A stretch of 64,000 bases of DNA from an uncultured Pseudoruegeria sp. (GCA_947498155.1 CANMJD010000001.1:372001-436000), one strand, 5' to 3'; positions 29,022 through 39,552 are shown, numbered from the stretch's first letter. A program made the numbers and translations. The notes: a model not told the origin generated them from the sequence alone.

Positions 29022-29834
29022 TCAGGCAGATTGAAACGTGATCTTTCGTCGCAATACCTGTGTGGCCTTATTGGAAACGCGCTGTGGATCGCCCGTGGTC
29101 AAAAACATCGATTCTGTGCCGCTGCCGATCATTTTCGGGTGCCGCCCCAGATAGTCCTGCAAAGAGGCCGCCACCAGATCGGCCTGACTGTAGACCTTAA
29201 CATCGGCCCCAAGGGCAGATTGAAACGCCTCTTGTACCAGCGGATAATGGGTGCAGCCCAAAATCGCAGCCTCGGGCGTCGGCATACGCCGCTGCAGGGC
29301 TTCCACATGGGAGCGCACCAAGGCTTCGGCGAGGATCTCATCGCCATCCTCAATCGCATCCACAAGCCCGCCGCAGGGTTGGGCCTCGACATCCACTCCG
29401 ATCGCGCGAAAGGCCAACTCGCGCTGAAAAGCGCGGCTGCTGACCGTGGCGGGCGTTGCAAAAAGCGCCACATGTTTCACCGCAACTTCGCGCGGCGGCG
29501 AATTATCACCCCACTGCCGCTCCGTGAGTGCTTCGATCAGCGGAACAAATACGCCAAGTACCCTTTTTTCAGGTGGAATCCAGCTTTCCTGCATCCGCCG
29601 CAGCGCCGCCGCTGAAGCGGTGTTACACGCCAGAATGACCAGATCACAGCCTGCGTCCCATAGCCGTTCAACCGCCGAGGTGGTCAGCCGGTAAATATCA
29701 TCGGAATCGCGCACCCCGTAAGGCGCATGGGCATTGTCGCCGAAATACACAAAGGGCACATCGGGCAGTTCGCGGCTCACGGCGTCCAGAACCGTCAACC
29801 CGCCCAAGCCGGAATCAAATACGCCTACCGCCAT
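29022..29834 (-). CDS. murI: Glutamate racemase
   Basis: The 270-residue racemase provides D-glutamate for peptidoglycan. The two catalytic cysteines are visible: C70 in [10 protein letters not shown] and about C194 in [10 protein letters not shown]. The N-terminal [11 protein letters not shown] supplies the aspartate and serine of the active site. It follows the acyltransferase gene with an eight-base gap, so the two are likely co-transcribed. Confidence 0.96.
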   Translation of the reverse strand: MAVGVFDSGLGGLTVLDAVSRELPDVPFVYFGDNAHAPYGVRDSDDIYRLTTSAVERLWDAGCDLVILACNTASAAALRRMQESWIPPEKRVLGVFVPLIEALTERQWGDNSPPREVAVKHVALFATPATVSSRAFQRELAFRAIGVDVEAQPCGGLVDAIEDGDEILAEALVRSHVEALQRRMPTPEAAILGCTHYPLVQEAFQSALGADVKVYSQADLVAASLQDYLGRHPKMIGSGTESMFLTTGDPQRVSNKATQVLRRKITFQSA

Positions 29835-29842
29835 GTTACCAA

Positions 29843-30727
29843 TCAGCCTTTGTATTTTGCTTCAAATTCATGCCCGTAATCATAAGACAACAAAGGCGTT
29901 GGGGACAGCTCATACGTTGCTTTGCGCAGAAAATCCATCATCGCGTTCGGGTCACCCGCATGTTGAGCCAGTTTGTCACGCGAAATCGCCTCGCCCACAA
30001 CCACCGGCACCGGCGAATGGGTGCGTTTCTTGAATTCGTTGATAAATAACCCCAACCGGAGGGTCTGGTGCAGATGGCTGGCAATCTGGAACAGCCTCGA
30101 ATTATGACCGTCAAAGAACAAAGGCACCACCGTCGCATCGGAACGTGCCACCATCTTGGCGGTGAAATTACGCCAGCCGGGATCCATCGGGCGTTTGGTG
30201 AACGGATTGGCAGAAGTCGACACCGTGCCCCCCGGAAAAATCCCGATGGCACCTCCCTGCCCCAAATAGCGCAGCGCCTCAGCGCGGGTTTTCAGGTTTT
30301 CTTTTGCCGCAGCTTTGGTGGCTTCAAAACTGACGGGCAAAACATAGCGGTTTAAATCTTCGGATTTCCGAAAGACCGAATTGGCCAAAATCCGGAAATC
30401 CGGGCGTGTTTGGGTCAGGATACGCCCCAGCATCAGCCCGTCCAGAATGCCATAAGGATGATTGGCCACAAGGATCAGCGGGCCGGTTTGCGGTATGTTG
30501 CTCAGGCTGCCCCCCACCACATCCAGCTTCAGCCCGTAGCGATCCGTCATGACCTCAAAAAAATCGCGCCCCTGCGCAACTTCAGCCTCATAGCCGCGTG
30601 CCAATTTGATCAGCCCCACACGTCCGGTGGTGTTTTCCAGAACACGGATCATCGCCCGCCCACCTTTGGTGGCGGCAGAGCTGGCATAACTGATGTCGCG
30701 GGCAACCCGCGCGGACTGGTTTTTCAT
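29843..30727 (-). CDS. PlsC-like lysophospholipid acyltransferase family protein
   Basis: A 294-residue acyltransferase. The catalytic motif is NHPYGILDG, the H-P-x-G-x-x-D variant seen in the hemolysin/OlsA-like branch, followed by FPGGTVS (the glycine-rich motif of the second block) and [12 protein letters not shown]. The likely role is acyl transfer to a lysophospholipid or to a lyso-ornithine lipid; which one cannot be settled from sequence. The start [11 protein letters not shown] at 30727 is chosen; an upstream ATG at 30793 adds 22 unconserved residues. Confidence 0.82.
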   Translation of the reverse strand: MKNQSARVARDISYASSAATKGGRAMIRVLENTTGRVGLIKLARGYEAEVAQGRDFFEVMTDRYGLKLDVVGGSLSNIPQTGPLILVANHPYGILDGLMLGRILTQTRPDFRILANSVFRKSEDLNRYVLPVSFEATKAAAKENLKTRAEALRYLGQGGAIGIFPGGTVSTSANPFTKRPMDPGWRNFTAKMVARSDATVVPLFFDGHNSRLFQIASHLHQTLRLGLFINEFKKRTHSPVPVVVGEAISRDKLAQHAGDPNAMMDFLRKATYELSPTPLLSYDYGHEFEAKYKG

Positions 30728-30806
30728 CGGCCTCTCTTTCCTTGGCGCTGATTTAGCAAAAACTCCGAAATACGCCAGATGTATTTTACGCAACCGTTAC
30801 GAAGCT

Positions 30807-33800
30807 TTATTGCGCTGCCGTTTTGCTGCGCTCTCCGCCCGTCTCGATCACCGCCAGCAATTCCGCCCGCCGCTTTTCTGCCGTGCCCAGATTTGCCGCT
30901 TTCACCGGGCCAAATCCTTTGATCTGCAACGGAAGCTCGGCCAGCGCCACGACGGCGTCCAAGGTGTCGGCATCGACCAAAGGCAATACCCTTATCATAT
31001 CCGCTTCATATTGCCGGATCAACGCGCGTTCGACCTTGCGCTCTTCGCCATAGCGGAACGGGTCCAACACCGTGCCCCGCAGCCCCTTCAGCGCGGCAAG
31101 CAGCTTAAACAGCCGTAGCATCGCCGGGCCATATTCCTTTTTCAGGGGTCGCCCGTTTGCCCCCTCTTTGGCCAGCATCGGCGGGGCCAGATGAAAACTG
31201 ACCTTGAAATCACCCTCAAACTGCGCCCGCGCTTTTTCAACGGTTTGCAGATGAAGCCGCGCGACTTCGTATTCATCCTTATAGGCCAATAGCTTATGAT
31301 AGCCCTTTGCCATGGCTTCTTGCAGGCGTTTATCCTCTGTACGCTCTACGAATTTACGGAAACGTTTGGCCAACCGGCTGTTTTGATAGGCGGTTAGATG
31401 TTTTTCTCGATAGGAGATAATCTCTTGCACGCTTTCGGGCAGCGGCACCACATTCGGGGCGATCAGGGCTTGCGCCTCTGCGGGGTGGGAAATTGCCCAA
31501 CGCCCGATCTCAAAGGCGCGTTTGTTACGGTCTACAGCCGCCTTGTTTAGTGTAATCGCCTGCAAAATCGCCGCGCGGTTCAGCGGAATAAGCCCGCGTT
31601 GCCAAGCTGCCCCTAGCATGATCATGTTTGAAAAGATGCTATCCCCAAGGGCCGCTGTGGCCAGTGCTGAGGCATCAAACAACGACAGTTGATCCCGTAG
31701 ACGCGATTGAAGCGCCAGTGACAGCCGTTCTGTCGGCAGCCTGAATTCGGTGTCGCGCGTAAAATCGCCGGTGATGATTTCATGGCTGTTAACCACCGCC
31801 CCCGTTCGCCCGGTTTGCATCAGCCCAAGGGTTTTCGCCCCCGCTGTGACCACCAGATCGCCGCCGACCACCGCATCGGCTTCGCCAACTGCCACCCGAA
31901 TGGCACTGATGTCTTCGGGTTTGTTGGCCAGACGGCAATGGATATGCACCGCCCCGCCCTTTTGCGCCAGTCCGGCCATTTCCATCATGCCCGCGCCCTT
32001 GCCATCCAGATGCGCCGCCATCGCCAGCACCGCCCCAATGGTCACAACGCCTGTGCCGCCCACCCCGGTGATCACCACATTATGGGTGCCGTTGATTTCA
32101 GGCAAAACCGGATCGGGCATGATCGGCAAAGCAAAATCCTTGGCCGCCTCTTTGCGGATTGTGGCCCCCTCCAGAGTGACAAAAGACGGGCAGAACCCGT
32201 TCACGCAGGAAAAATCCTTATTGCAGGAGGATTGATCAATCGCGCGTTTACGCCCCAGCGGGGTTTCGACGGGCACGATGGACACGCAGTTGGATTGCAC
32301 GCCGCAATCGCCGCAGCCCTCGCATACATCGGTATTGATAAAGACGCGCTTGTCCGGATCGGGAAACTGTCCGCGCTTACGACGCCTGCGTTTTTCAGCC
32401 GCACAGGTCTGGATATAGATGATCGCGGAAACGCCCTTGATCGTGGTGAAGTCCTTTTGCACTTTCATCAGATCAGACCGCGGCGCCATGCGCAGCCCCG
32501 CTGGAAAGCTGAACCCGCTCAGGTCTTCCTTTTCGTCATAAACGACAGCGATATCTTTCACCCCCATCGCCTGAATTTCCGCCGCAATCCTGTCCGGTGT
32601 CAGCCCGCCTTCGTTGCTCTGGCCGCCGGTCATGGCGACGGCGTCATTGAACAGAATTTTATAGGTCATATTGGCATCAGAGGCGAGGGCCGCGCGGATC
32701 GCCAGAATGCCGGAATGGTTGTAAGTGCCATCGCCAAGGTTCTGGAAAACATGATCGCGGGTGGAAAACGGCGCTTCGCCGATCCAGTTCGCCCCTTCCG
32801 CCCCCATATGGGTAAAGCCCGAGGTTTCCCGATCCATCCACAGCGACATAATATGACACCCGATCCCGGCATAGGCGCGGCTACCATCGGGGAGTTTGGT
32901 CGATGAGTTATGCGGACAGCCGGAACAGAAATAGGGCGTGCGTGACGCGATTTCCTCGGCATTATCGGCGCGGCGGACCTCTTGCAGATTGGCCAGCGCG
33001 CTTTCAATCGCATCCGTGCGCCGCCCCTCTTCCAGTAGGATGGCCCCGATTTTTTCGGCAATCATCACCGGATCAAGGGCAAAGCGCGTGGGGAACAGCT
33101 CTTCGCCGCCATTACCCTTGCGCCAGCCATAAACGCGCCGCCCGCGCCGATCATCAAAGATCGCCTCTTTGACCTGCACTTCAATCAGCTTGCGCTTTTC
33201 TTCAACCACAACGATCAGGTCCAGCCCTTCTGCCCAGTCGTGAAAGCTCTCGGCGTCCAGCGGAAAGGTCTGGCCAATCTTATATGTCGTGATGCCCAAA
33301 CGTTCGGCCTCTGCCGCATCAATGCCGAGCAATTGAAATGCATGGCTGAGATCAAGCCAGTTTTTGCCCGCCGCCACGAAACCGATTTTCGCGCCTGCCT
33401 TGCCCCAAATCCGCTTGTCCATCTTATTGGCCCGCGAAAATGCCTGAGCAGCAAAGCGTTTGTGGTCAATCATCCGCGCTTCTTGGGCGACCCAATGATC
33501 ACCCAGTCGAATGTTCAATCCGCCAGCCGGCATGTTGAATTCGGGAGTGACAAATTGCATCCGGTCTAACGCGCCATCCACCACGGATGTCACTTCAACT
33601 GTGTCCTTCATCACTTTCAAACCTGCCCAGACACCAGCAAAACGCGACAGGGCAAAACCATAGAGCCCGTAATCCAGTATTTCCTGCACTCCGGCCGGTG
33701 ACAGCACTGGCATATAGGCATCCACCATCGCCCAATCCGATTGATGACACACGGTGGAGCTTTCGCCCGTGTGATCATCCCCCATTGCCATAATCACCCC

Positions 33801-34214
33801 GCCATGGGGCGAGGTGCCTGCCATATTGGCATGACGCATCACGTCTCCGGAACGATCCACGCCCGGCCCTTTGCCGTACCAAAGCCCAAACACCCCGTCA
33901 TGGATGCCCTCACCGCGCAATTCTGCTTGCTGCGTGCCCCAAAGTGCGGTGGCAGCAAGGTCCTCGTTCAAGCCGGGATGAAACTTGATGTCCGCCGCCT
34001 GAAGATCCTTTTTGGCCAGTGACATCTGCAGATCAACAGCCCCCAAAGGAGAGCCACGATAGCCGGTACAATAGCCTGCCGTGTTCAATCCGGCGGCGGT
34101 ATCTCGGGCCTTTTGCATCAACATCAGACGTACCAAGGCTTGCGTGCCGTTCAAAAGAACCGGCGATTTTTCAAGGTCGTAGCGATCATGCAATGAGACG
34201 GGCTGCTGGGTCAT
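30807..34214 (-). CDS. Indolepyruvate ferredoxin oxidoreductase, single-chain
   Basis: The 1135-residue enzyme fuses the alpha (TPP-binding) and beta (2-oxoacid) parts of indolepyruvate ferredoxin oxidoreductase. The N-terminal TPP-like domain holds GTQALVRLMLMQKARDTAAG and YRGSPLG; the central TPP region has FCSGCPHNSSTK. A 4Fe-4S cluster site reads VCEGCGDCGVQSNC (around residue 625), and the gamma-type domain starts with VVITGVGGTGVVTIG (around 715). It oxidatively decarboxylates aryl or branched 2-oxoacids to acyl-CoA. The ATG at 34214 follows GGGAGGA; the longer frame from 34349 is not conserved. A LysR regulator is divergent, 158 bp away. Confidence 0.92.
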   Translation of the reverse strand: MTQQPVSLHDRYDLEKSPVLLNGTQALVRLMLMQKARDTAAGLNTAGYCTGYRGSPLGAVDLQMSLAKKDLQAADIKFHPGLNEDLAATALWGTQQAELRGEGIHDGVFGLWYGKGPGVDRSGDVMRHANMAGTSPHGGVIMAMGDDHTGESSTVCHQSDWAMVDAYMPVLSPAGVQEILDYGLYGFALSRFAGVWAGLKVMKDTVEVTSVVDGALDRMQFVTPEFNMPAGGLNIRLGDHWVAQEARMIDHKRFAAQAFSRANKMDKRIWGKAGAKIGFVAAGKNWLDLSHAFQLLGIDAAEAERLGITTYKIGQTFPLDAESFHDWAEGLDLIVVVEEKRKLIEVQVKEAIFDDRRGRRVYGWRKGNGGEELFPTRFALDPVMIAEKIGAILLEEGRRTDAIESALANLQEVRRADNAEEIASRTPYFCSGCPHNSSTKLPDGSRAYAGIGCHIMSLWMDRETSGFTHMGAEGANWIGEAPFSTRDHVFQNLGDGTYNHSGILAIRAALASDANMTYKILFNDAVAMTGGQSNEGGLTPDRIAAEIQAMGVKDIAVVYDEKEDLSGFSFPAGLRMAPRSDLMKVQKDFTTIKGVSAIIYIQTCAAEKRRRRKRGQFPDPDKRVFINTDVCEGCGDCGVQSNCVSIVPVETPLGRKRAIDQSSCNKDFSCVNGFCPSFVTLEGATIRKEAAKDFALPIMPDPVLPEINGTHNVVITGVGGTGVVTIGAVLAMAAHLDGKGAGMMEMAGLAQKGGAVHIHCRLANKPEDISAIRVAVGEADAVVGGDLVVTAGAKTLGLMQTGRTGAVVNSHEIITGDFTRDTEFRLPTERLSLALQSRLRDQLSLFDASALATAALGDSIFSNMIMLGAAWQRGLIPLNRAAILQAITLNKAAVDRNKRAFEIGRWAISHPAEAQALIAPNVVPLPESVQEIISYREKHLTAYQNSRLAKRFRKFVERTEDKRLQEAMAKGYHKLLAYKDEYEVARLHLQTVEKARAQFEGDFKVSFHLAPPMLAKEGANGRPLKKEYGPAMLRLFKLLAALKGLRGTVLDPFRYGEERKVERALIRQYEADMIRVLPLVDADTLDAVVALAELPLQIKGFGPVKAANLGTAEKRRAELLAVIETGGERSKTAAQ

Positions 34215-34372
34215 GGTTTCATCCTCCCTGACGTGACCATAGCAGGAATAATAGGTCAAAAATGCTGACCCACCAACAAATTTTGAACAGGTTTGATAAA
34301 TTTTTCGAAGGCGCGGGCCTTTGCGACATTCTATGATATACAAAGCCAAACAGGCGAGGCATTCGGACGAAT

Positions 34373-35299
34373 ATGGACTGGGACAAGCTAAGAATATTTC
34401 ACGCTGTGGCAGACGCAGGCAGCCTTACGCATGCCGGAGACGTGCTTAATCTCTCGCAATCAGCGGTGAGTCGGCAGATTCGCGCCCTGGAAGAAAGCCT
34501 TGAGACCACGCTGTTTCATCGCCATGCCCGTGGGCTGATTCTTACCGAACAGGGGGAATTGCTGTTTGACGCAACAACCTCGATGAACAAACGCCTCGAC
34601 ACTGCCGCCGCCCGCATTCGCGATAGCGAGGATGAGGTATTTGGCGAATTGCGCGTTACCACTACCCTTGGTTTTGGCACTCTTTGGCTGGCCCCGCGCC
34701 TGACCCATCTGTATGAGAAATTCCCCGAACTAAAAATCGATCTGATGCTGGAAGAGCGGGTATTGGATTTGCCCATGCGCGAGGCCGATGTCGCCATCCG
34801 GATGAAAGAACCCAGTCAAGCCGATTTGATCCGCAAACGCCTGATGAGCGTTCAGATGCGCCTCTATGCGACACAAGACTATATCGAAGCCCATGGGCGG
34901 CCCGAAACCCTTGAGGATTTGTCCCATCACCGGCTGATTTGCCAGAATATCTCGGCCGCGCAGGTCTCTGCCGGTGCCAGCCTTGTAAAAGAACTGCTGA
35001 CCCATGACATCCAGTCGACCCTGACCGTGAACAACTACTTCGGGGTTCTGCAGGGGGTTTTGAATAATCTGGGGATCGGCGTGCTGCCAAACTATGTGAC
35101 CCTATTGCCCGGAAATGACAACGTCGAGGCGCGCAATCTTGTCCGCGTCCTGCCAGAAGTTGAATCCGCCGAGATTCCGGTATACCTCGCCTACCCTGAA
35201 GAATTGCGCCACTCCAAACGGATCTCTGCTTTCAGGGACTTTGTGACCGAAGAAATTCAGGATCACCGTCGCCGGATGCGCGCCGAAAACGAAGAATAA
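34373..35299 (+). CDS. LysR-family transcriptional regulator
   Basis: The 308-residue regulator has the LysR winged helix (MDWDKLRIFHAVADAGSLTH to QSAVSRQIRALEESLETTLF, residues 1-55) and a periplasmic-protein-like effector domain (about 90-295). It is transcribed away from the indolepyruvate oxidoreductase gene, the usual LysR layout, so control of that gene is likely but not shown. The effector is unknown. A perfect hairpin follows the stop by 40 bp. Confidence 0.92.
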   Translation: MDWDKLRIFHAVADAGSLTHAGDVLNLSQSAVSRQIRALEESLETTLFHRHARGLILTEQGELLFDATTSMNKRLDTAAARIRDSEDEVFGELRVTTTLGFGTLWLAPRLTHLYEKFPELKIDLMLEERVLDLPMREADVAIRMKEPSQADLIRKRLMSVQMRLYATQDYIEAHGRPETLEDLSHHRLICQNISAAQVSAGASLVKELLTHDIQSTLTVNNYFGVLQGVLNNLGIGVLPNYVTLLPGNDNVEARNLVRVLPEVESAEIPVYLAYPEELRHSKRISAFRDFVTEEIQDHRRRMRAENEE

Positions 35300-35338
35300 T
35301 CCGGCCAGAGCTTTTCAAACCCGCACTATCAACTGTGT

Positions 35339-35366
35339 CCGCTATGCATCAAATGCATAGCGGCTT
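35339..35366 (+). terminator. Terminator-like hairpin of the LysR gene
   Basis: CCGCTATGCAT and ATGCATAGCGG form a perfect 11-bp stem with the loop CAA, followed by CTTTG. It separates the regulator from the candidate sRNA downstream. Confidence 0.6.
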
Positions 35367-35390
35367 TGCTGCGGCGCGACATTTTTCTTC

Positions 35391-35419
35391 TTGATTTGGG
35401 GGCAGCTGGTCCATAGTTA
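35391..35419 (+). promoter_or_regulatory. Promoter of candidate sRNA
   Basis: TTGATT (35391-35396) and TAGTTA (35414-35419) with exactly 17 bp between them. No coding gene follows on this strand before a strong terminator at 35480. Confidence 0.55.
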
Positions 35420-35425
35420 ACCCAT

Positions 35426-35508
35426 AGAAAGACGCGACGGAGGAAACTCCTGACACTTTCTACCTCCCTGTTGGACTTTGGCCGAGCTTTGTCTCGGCCT
35501 TTTTTTTG
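35426..35508 (+). ncRNA. Candidate small RNA with anti-Shine-Dalgarno stretch
   Basis: Between a good promoter and a strong terminator lies an about 83-nt segment without a convincing open frame. It folds as a GGAG-GAAA-CTCC tetraloop hairpin (35439-35450), then a single-stranded stretch with CTACCTCCCTGTTGGAC, then the terminator stem GGCCGAG / CTCGGCC and a run of eight T. The CCTCCC element could pair with ribosome binding sites. The nonamer CCTCCCTGT recurs in the second candidate at 48287. I do not recognise a named family. Confidence 0.55.
35480..35508 (+). terminator. Rho-independent terminator of candidate sRNA
   Basis: Stem GGCCGAG / CTCGGCC, loop CTTTGT, followed by TTTTTTTT. It ends 12 bp before the stop of the convergent sigma factor gene. 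Confidence 0.85.
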
Positions 35509-35520
35509 GTCTTTTTTTAC

Positions 35521-36675
35521 CTATTCCAGCGCCAGCATACGTCCCAACAAGAAATCCTGAACCGCTTTGACTTCGGATAAAGCGATGGCCTTCTCGTATG
35601 CTGCAACTGCATCATCTTTAATACCTAACCTTACGTAAACCTCTGCCATTGCTGCAAAAAAAGGCTGATATTCACGCATCTCCCCGGCGATTGATTGCAA
35701 AATAAGCATGGCTTGTTTCGCCTCTCCTGCAAAACACAGGGCGACAGCATGATTTATAGCGACCACTTTGCTTTGGGTCATCTGTCGCAGCAGCGCATAG
35801 AGCGCGGAAATCTGCGCCCAATCGGTGTCTTCTGCGGTTTTCGCCTGACAATGCAGCCCGTGAATCGCGGCCTGAAGCTGATAGGGGCCGATCTGACCCA
35901 GACGTAACGCGGCCTCTAGACCGATGGCGGCCTGATCAATCAGGGCCTGATCCCATAATTCGCGGTTCTGTTCGGCCAAAGGAATATAATCGCCCTGCAA
36001 TCTGGCAATCCGGCGCGCATGGGAAAACCGGATCAGCGCCAGCAGCCCCTGTGCTTCGGCGGCCTGCGGGGCCAGCCCGACGATCATGTCCGCCAGAAAC
36101 AGTGCCTCTTCGCAAAGATCGATCCGGATCTGCCGCTTGCCTGCCTGTGCAGCATAGCCTTCGTTGTAAATCAGATAAATGCAGGTCAACACCGCCGAAA
36201 GCCGGTCTGGCATGTCTTCGGTCTCTGGCAGTTTAAACGCGATCCCCGCCAGACGGATTTTGGATTTCGCGCGGCTGATCCGCTGCCCCATGGTGGCCGG
36301 TTTCACCAGAAAGGCACGGGCAATTTCGGTGGTGCTTAACCCGCCCACCACCCGCAGCATCAGGGCAATCTGGGCATCCGGCTCTAGGGCCGGATGGCAA
36401 CAGGTAAACATCAGACGCAGCCGGTCATCGGCGATTTCAAGATCGTCAACCGGCCCTTCGCTCAGGGTTTTATGATCCATCAAATAGCGGGCATGTGTGG
36501 CGGTGCGGCGCATCCCGTCAAGCACCCGCCGCTTTGCCACAGTATAAAGCCAGGCCTGCGGGTTATCCGGCAACCCCCGCGGCCCCCATTGGGCCACGGC
36601 CTGCGCAATGGCATCCTGCAGGCAATCCTCGGCCACGGCCATATTGCCGGTCAGGGCCGATAAGGCAGCCACCAA
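35521..36675 (-). CDS. ECF RNA polymerase sigma factor, ECF42-like with C-terminal helical extension
   Basis: At least 384 residues from a GTG at 36675, but the real start is probably further upstream. Sigma region 2 includes AEDCLQDAIAQAV and NPQAWLYTVAKRRVLD; region 4 includes LSTTEIARAFLVKPATMGQRISRAK. A long helical C-terminal part (about 190-384) follows with DRLSAVLTCIYLIYNEGYAA and TPR-like repeats, as in the ECF42 group. The partner gene upstream encodes a DGPF (YciI-like) protein, the hallmark neighbour of ECF42. Ahead of the GTG the frame continues for 26 codons through [16 protein letters not shown], a stretch that fits the family N terminus, to an ATA that overlaps the upstream TAA stop. 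That would give about 410 residues, the usual length. Confidence 0.88.
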   Translation of the reverse strand: MVAALSALTGNMAVAEDCLQDAIAQAVAQWGPRGLPDNPQAWLYTVAKRRVLDGMRRTATHARYLMDHKTLSEGPVDDLEIADDRLRLMFTCCHPALEPDAQIALMLRVVGGLSTTEIARAFLVKPATMGQRISRAKSKIRLAGIAFKLPETEDMPDRLSAVLTCIYLIYNEGYAAQAGKRQIRIDLCEEALFLADMIVGLAPQAAEAQGLLALIRFSHARRIARLQGDYIPLAEQNRELWDQALIDQAAIGLEAALRLGQIGPYQLQAAIHGLHCQAKTAEDTDWAQISALYALLRQMTQSKVVAINHAVALCFAGEAKQAMLILQSIAGEMREYQPFFAAMAEVYVRLGIKDDAVAAYEKAIALSEVKAVQDFLLGRMLALE

Positions 36676-36749
36676 CCGCCCCCGATCGGTGCGGATCGTA
36701 GTCTCGATGATCTGGTGAACCGGATCAGAAGCGGAGGACGGTCTTGGTT

Positions 36750-37103
36750 TTATTGATCAAACACCATCACAGGGCGGATTTCGACGGTACCATGTTCCGC
36801 AGAGGGGATCATTTTGGCGTATTTGATCGCCTCATCCAGATCCTTGCAGTCCAAAAGGTAAAACCCGCCCAATTCTTCTTTGGTTTCAGCAAAGGGACCG
36901 TCGGTAATAATGGTTTCGCCATTGCGAATCCGCACCGAAGTTGCGGTGTCCGCGTCTTGCAGCCCCTCTCCGGAGACAAAAACGCCGTCCTCTTCATAGG
37001 TTTTACTGGCCTTTTCATAGCCCGCCATAAAGGGGCCCCACGCGTCGCTGCCATAGGTAGGGCTGGCATCTCTTTCAGCATAAATCAGGGCAAGATATTT
37101 CAT
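36750..37103 (-). CDS. YciI/DGPF-domain protein
   Basis: A 117-residue YCII-related protein starting [15 protein letters not shown]. The defining motif is [10 protein letters not shown] followed by [10 protein letters not shown]. Proteins of this kind stand next to ECF42-type sigma factors, and here the stop codon touches the start region of the sigma gene. The function is unknown; the fold resembles a ferredoxin-like dimer. A ribosome site (AAAGGAAG) precedes the ATG at 37103. A longer open frame running antisense through purL is spurious. Confidence 0.9.
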   Translation of the reverse strand: MKYLALIYAERDASPTYGSDAWGPFMAGYEKASKTYEEDGVFVSGEGLQDADTATSVRIRNGETIITDGPFAETKEELGGFYLLDCKDLDEAIKYAKMIPSAEHGTVEIRPVMVFDQ

Positions 37104-37337
37104 GTGACTTCTTCCTTTTGCGTTAACAAATCCATTCACCCGATCCGGGTAAGTTGGCGCGTGTTTTTTCTGGCACCTATACATAAGACGCAGCAGATCA
37201 CGGTTTTTCGACAGCCCCCGCATCTTTTTTGCCATTTTTGGCAGAATACCCCATCTCCTGCGACCATAGCAGTCTTTTCCTTTGGGTCCCAATTGCGTAA
37301 GAGAGCGCCAAGCAACGCCAGCAAGGGTAGTAGACGC

Positions 37338-39497
37338 ATGCAAGATCCCGCCATTACCGATGAATTGATCGCAAGCCACGGGCTGTCCCCCGACGAATAC
37401 CAAAGCATTTTGGAAATCATCGGGCGTGAACCGACTTTTACCGAATTGGGGATCTTTTCGGCGATGTGGAACGAGCATTGCTCCTATAAATCGTCGAAGA
37501 AATGGCTGCGCACTCTGCCCACAGAAGGCCCGCAGGTAATCTGTGGACCCGGTGAAAACGCCGGCATCGTTGATATTGGCGACGGGCAAGCGGTGGTCTT
37601 TAAAATGGAAAGCCACAACCACCCTTCCTACATCGAACCCTACCAAGGCGCGGCCACCGGTGTAGGCGGCATCTTGCGCGATGTCTTTACCATGGGCGCA
37701 CGCCCGATTGCGGCGATGAATTCGCTGTCGTTTGGCGAACCAAGCCATCCCAAAACTCGCCAGCTTGTGAACGGTGTGGTCGAAGGTGTGGGCGGTTATG
37801 GCAACTGTTTTGGTGTGCCGACCGTTGGTGGCGAAGTCCGGTTCCATCCGGCCTATAACGGCAATTGCCTTGTGAACGCTTTTGCCGCTGGATTGGCGGA
37901 CACGGACAGCATTTTCTATTCCGCCGCTTCCGGCATCGGAATGCCGGTGGTATATCTGGGCGCCAAAACAGGCCGTGATGGCGTCGGTGGCGCGACAATG
38001 GCCTCGGCTGAATTTGATGACAGCATCGAAGAAAAACGCCCCACCGTTCAAGTCGGCGATCCCTTCACCGAAAAGCGCCTGATGGAGGCCACACTAGAGC
38101 TGATGCAGACCGGTGCGGTGATTTCCATTCAGGATATGGGCGCGGCAGGTCTGACCTGTTCTGCCGTTGAAATGGGCGACAAAGGCGGCCTTGGGGTCAA
38201 ACTGAACCTCGAAGACGTGCCCCAGCGCGAAGAAAACATGACCGCCTATGAAATGATGCTGTCTGAATCCCAAGAACGCATGTTGATGGTGCTTAAACCC
38301 GAGCTCGAGGCCGAAGCCCGTGCGGTGTTTGAAAAATGGGATCTGGATTTTGCCATCGTCGGTGAAACCGTCGAGGAAGACCGCTTCCTGATCCTGCACA
38401 ACGGCGTGGTCAAAGCCGATCTTCCGCTGTCCAAGCTGTCATCGACCGCGCCGGAATATGACCGCCCGTGGGTGGCCACCCCTGCTGCCGATCCTTTGGC
38501 CGATGTGCCCGAAGTAGACGGCATTGATGCGCTCAAAGCGCTGATCGCCTCGCCCAACTATGCGGGCAAGCAGTGGGTCTATGAGCAATATGACACAATG
38601 GTCATGGGCGATACCGTGGTGAACCCCGGCGCAGGCTCTGGCCTGATCCGCGTGCATGGCACGGATAAAGCGTTGGCCTTTACCTCGGATGTGACCCCGC
38701 GTTATGTCAAAGCCAATCCGGTAGAAGGCGGCAAGCAAGCCGTGGCCGAAGCCTATCGCAACCTGTCAGCTGTGGGCGCGCTGCCGCTGGCCTCTACCGA
38801 CAATCTGAACTTCGGCAATCCCGAAAAGCCCGAAATTATGGGCCAGTTCGTTGGTGCGCTGCAGGGCATCGGCGAAGCCTGTCTGGCGCTGGATATGCCG
38901 ATCGTGTCGGGCAATGTCTCTCTCTATAATGAATCCTACGGTTCCGGCATTTTGCCGACGCCCACCATTGGCGCGGTTGGCCTGATCAAAGACGCCGCCA
39001 CCGCCATCACCGGTCAGGTGCGCGACGGGCACGTCGCATTGGTTCTGGGTGAAACCACCGGCCATCTGGGCCAATCCGCCCTGCTGGCCGAAGTCTTTAA
39101 CCGCGAAGATGGCGACGCCCCTGCGGTTGATCTTGAGACCGAACGCAAACACGGCGAATTTGTTCGTGAAAACCACGAATTAATCACCGCCTGTACCGAT
39201 CTGGCTGACGGCGGACTGGCGCTGGCCGCCTTTGAACTGGCCGAAGCCGCCGGTGTTGGTGTGAGCCTGACGGCCTCTGATACGCCGACCCTGTTTGGAG
39301 AGGATCAAGCCCGCTATCTGATCGCTTGCAACTTTGATCAGGCCGAAGGTTTGATGAGTGCCGCCGCCCAGGCCGGATTGCATCTTGAGACCGTCGGCAA
39401 ATTTGGTGGTACAGATGTCAGCTTTGGCAACAGCACGGCTGATCTGGGGCATCTGGCAGAAATCTTCCGCGGTAGCTTTGCGGCGGCTGTTGCCTAA
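37338..39497 (+). CDS. purL: Phosphoribosylformylglycinamidine synthase subunit II
   Basis: A 719-residue PurL of the small form that works with PurS and PurQ, converting FGAR to FGAM with ATP and glutamine. Visible blocks are [19 protein letters not shown] near residue 45, [25 protein letters not shown] and [11 protein letters not shown] (ATP and Mg sites), [10 protein letters not shown], and the C-terminal ALTDCSDGG-like [17 protein letters not shown]. The frame is open far upstream but the family start is [15 protein letters not shown] at 37338. purS and purQ are not in the window. Confidence 0.96.
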   Translation: MQDPAITDELIASHGLSPDEYQSILEIIGREPTFTELGIFSAMWNEHCSYKSSKKWLRTLPTEGPQVICGPGENAGIVDIGDGQAVVFKMESHNHPSYIEPYQGAATGVGGILRDVFTMGARPIAAMNSLSFGEPSHPKTRQLVNGVVEGVGGYGNCFGVPTVGGEVRFHPAYNGNCLVNAFAAGLADTDSIFYSAASGIGMPVVYLGAKTGRDGVGGATMASAEFDDSIEEKRPTVQVGDPFTEKRLMEATLELMQTGAVISIQDMGAAGLTCSAVEMGDKGGLGVKLNLEDVPQREENMTAYEMMLSESQERMLMVLKPELEAEARAVFEKWDLDFAIVGETVEEDRFLILHNGVVKADLPLSKLSSTAPEYDRPWVATPAADPLADVPEVDGIDALKALIASPNYAGKQWVYEQYDTMVMGDTVVNPGAGSGLIRVHGTDKALAFTSDVTPRYVKANPVEGGKQAVAEAYRNLSAVGALPLASTDNLNFGNPEKPEIMGQFVGALQGIGEACLALDMPIVSGNVSLYNESYGSGILPTPTIGAVGLIKDAATAITGQVRDGHVALVLGETTGHLGQSALLAEVFNREDGDAPAVDLETERKHGEFVRENHELITACTDLADGGLALAAFELAEAAGVGVSLTASDTPTLFGEDQARYLIACNFDQAEGLMSAAAQAGLHLETVGKFGGTDVSFGNSTADLGHLAEIFRGSFAAAVA

Positions 39498-39552
39498 ATG
39501 ACGATCAGGACGCCGCTTTTCCGTTCTTTCTGGCAGTGCGGCGTCTGATCTG

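Noticed and set aside
36750-38051. A 433-codon open frame on the minus strand running through the 5' part of purL
   Set aside because: Only its last 117 codons (the YciI/DGPF protein from ATG 37103) look like protein. The rest is antisense to the well-conserved purL start.
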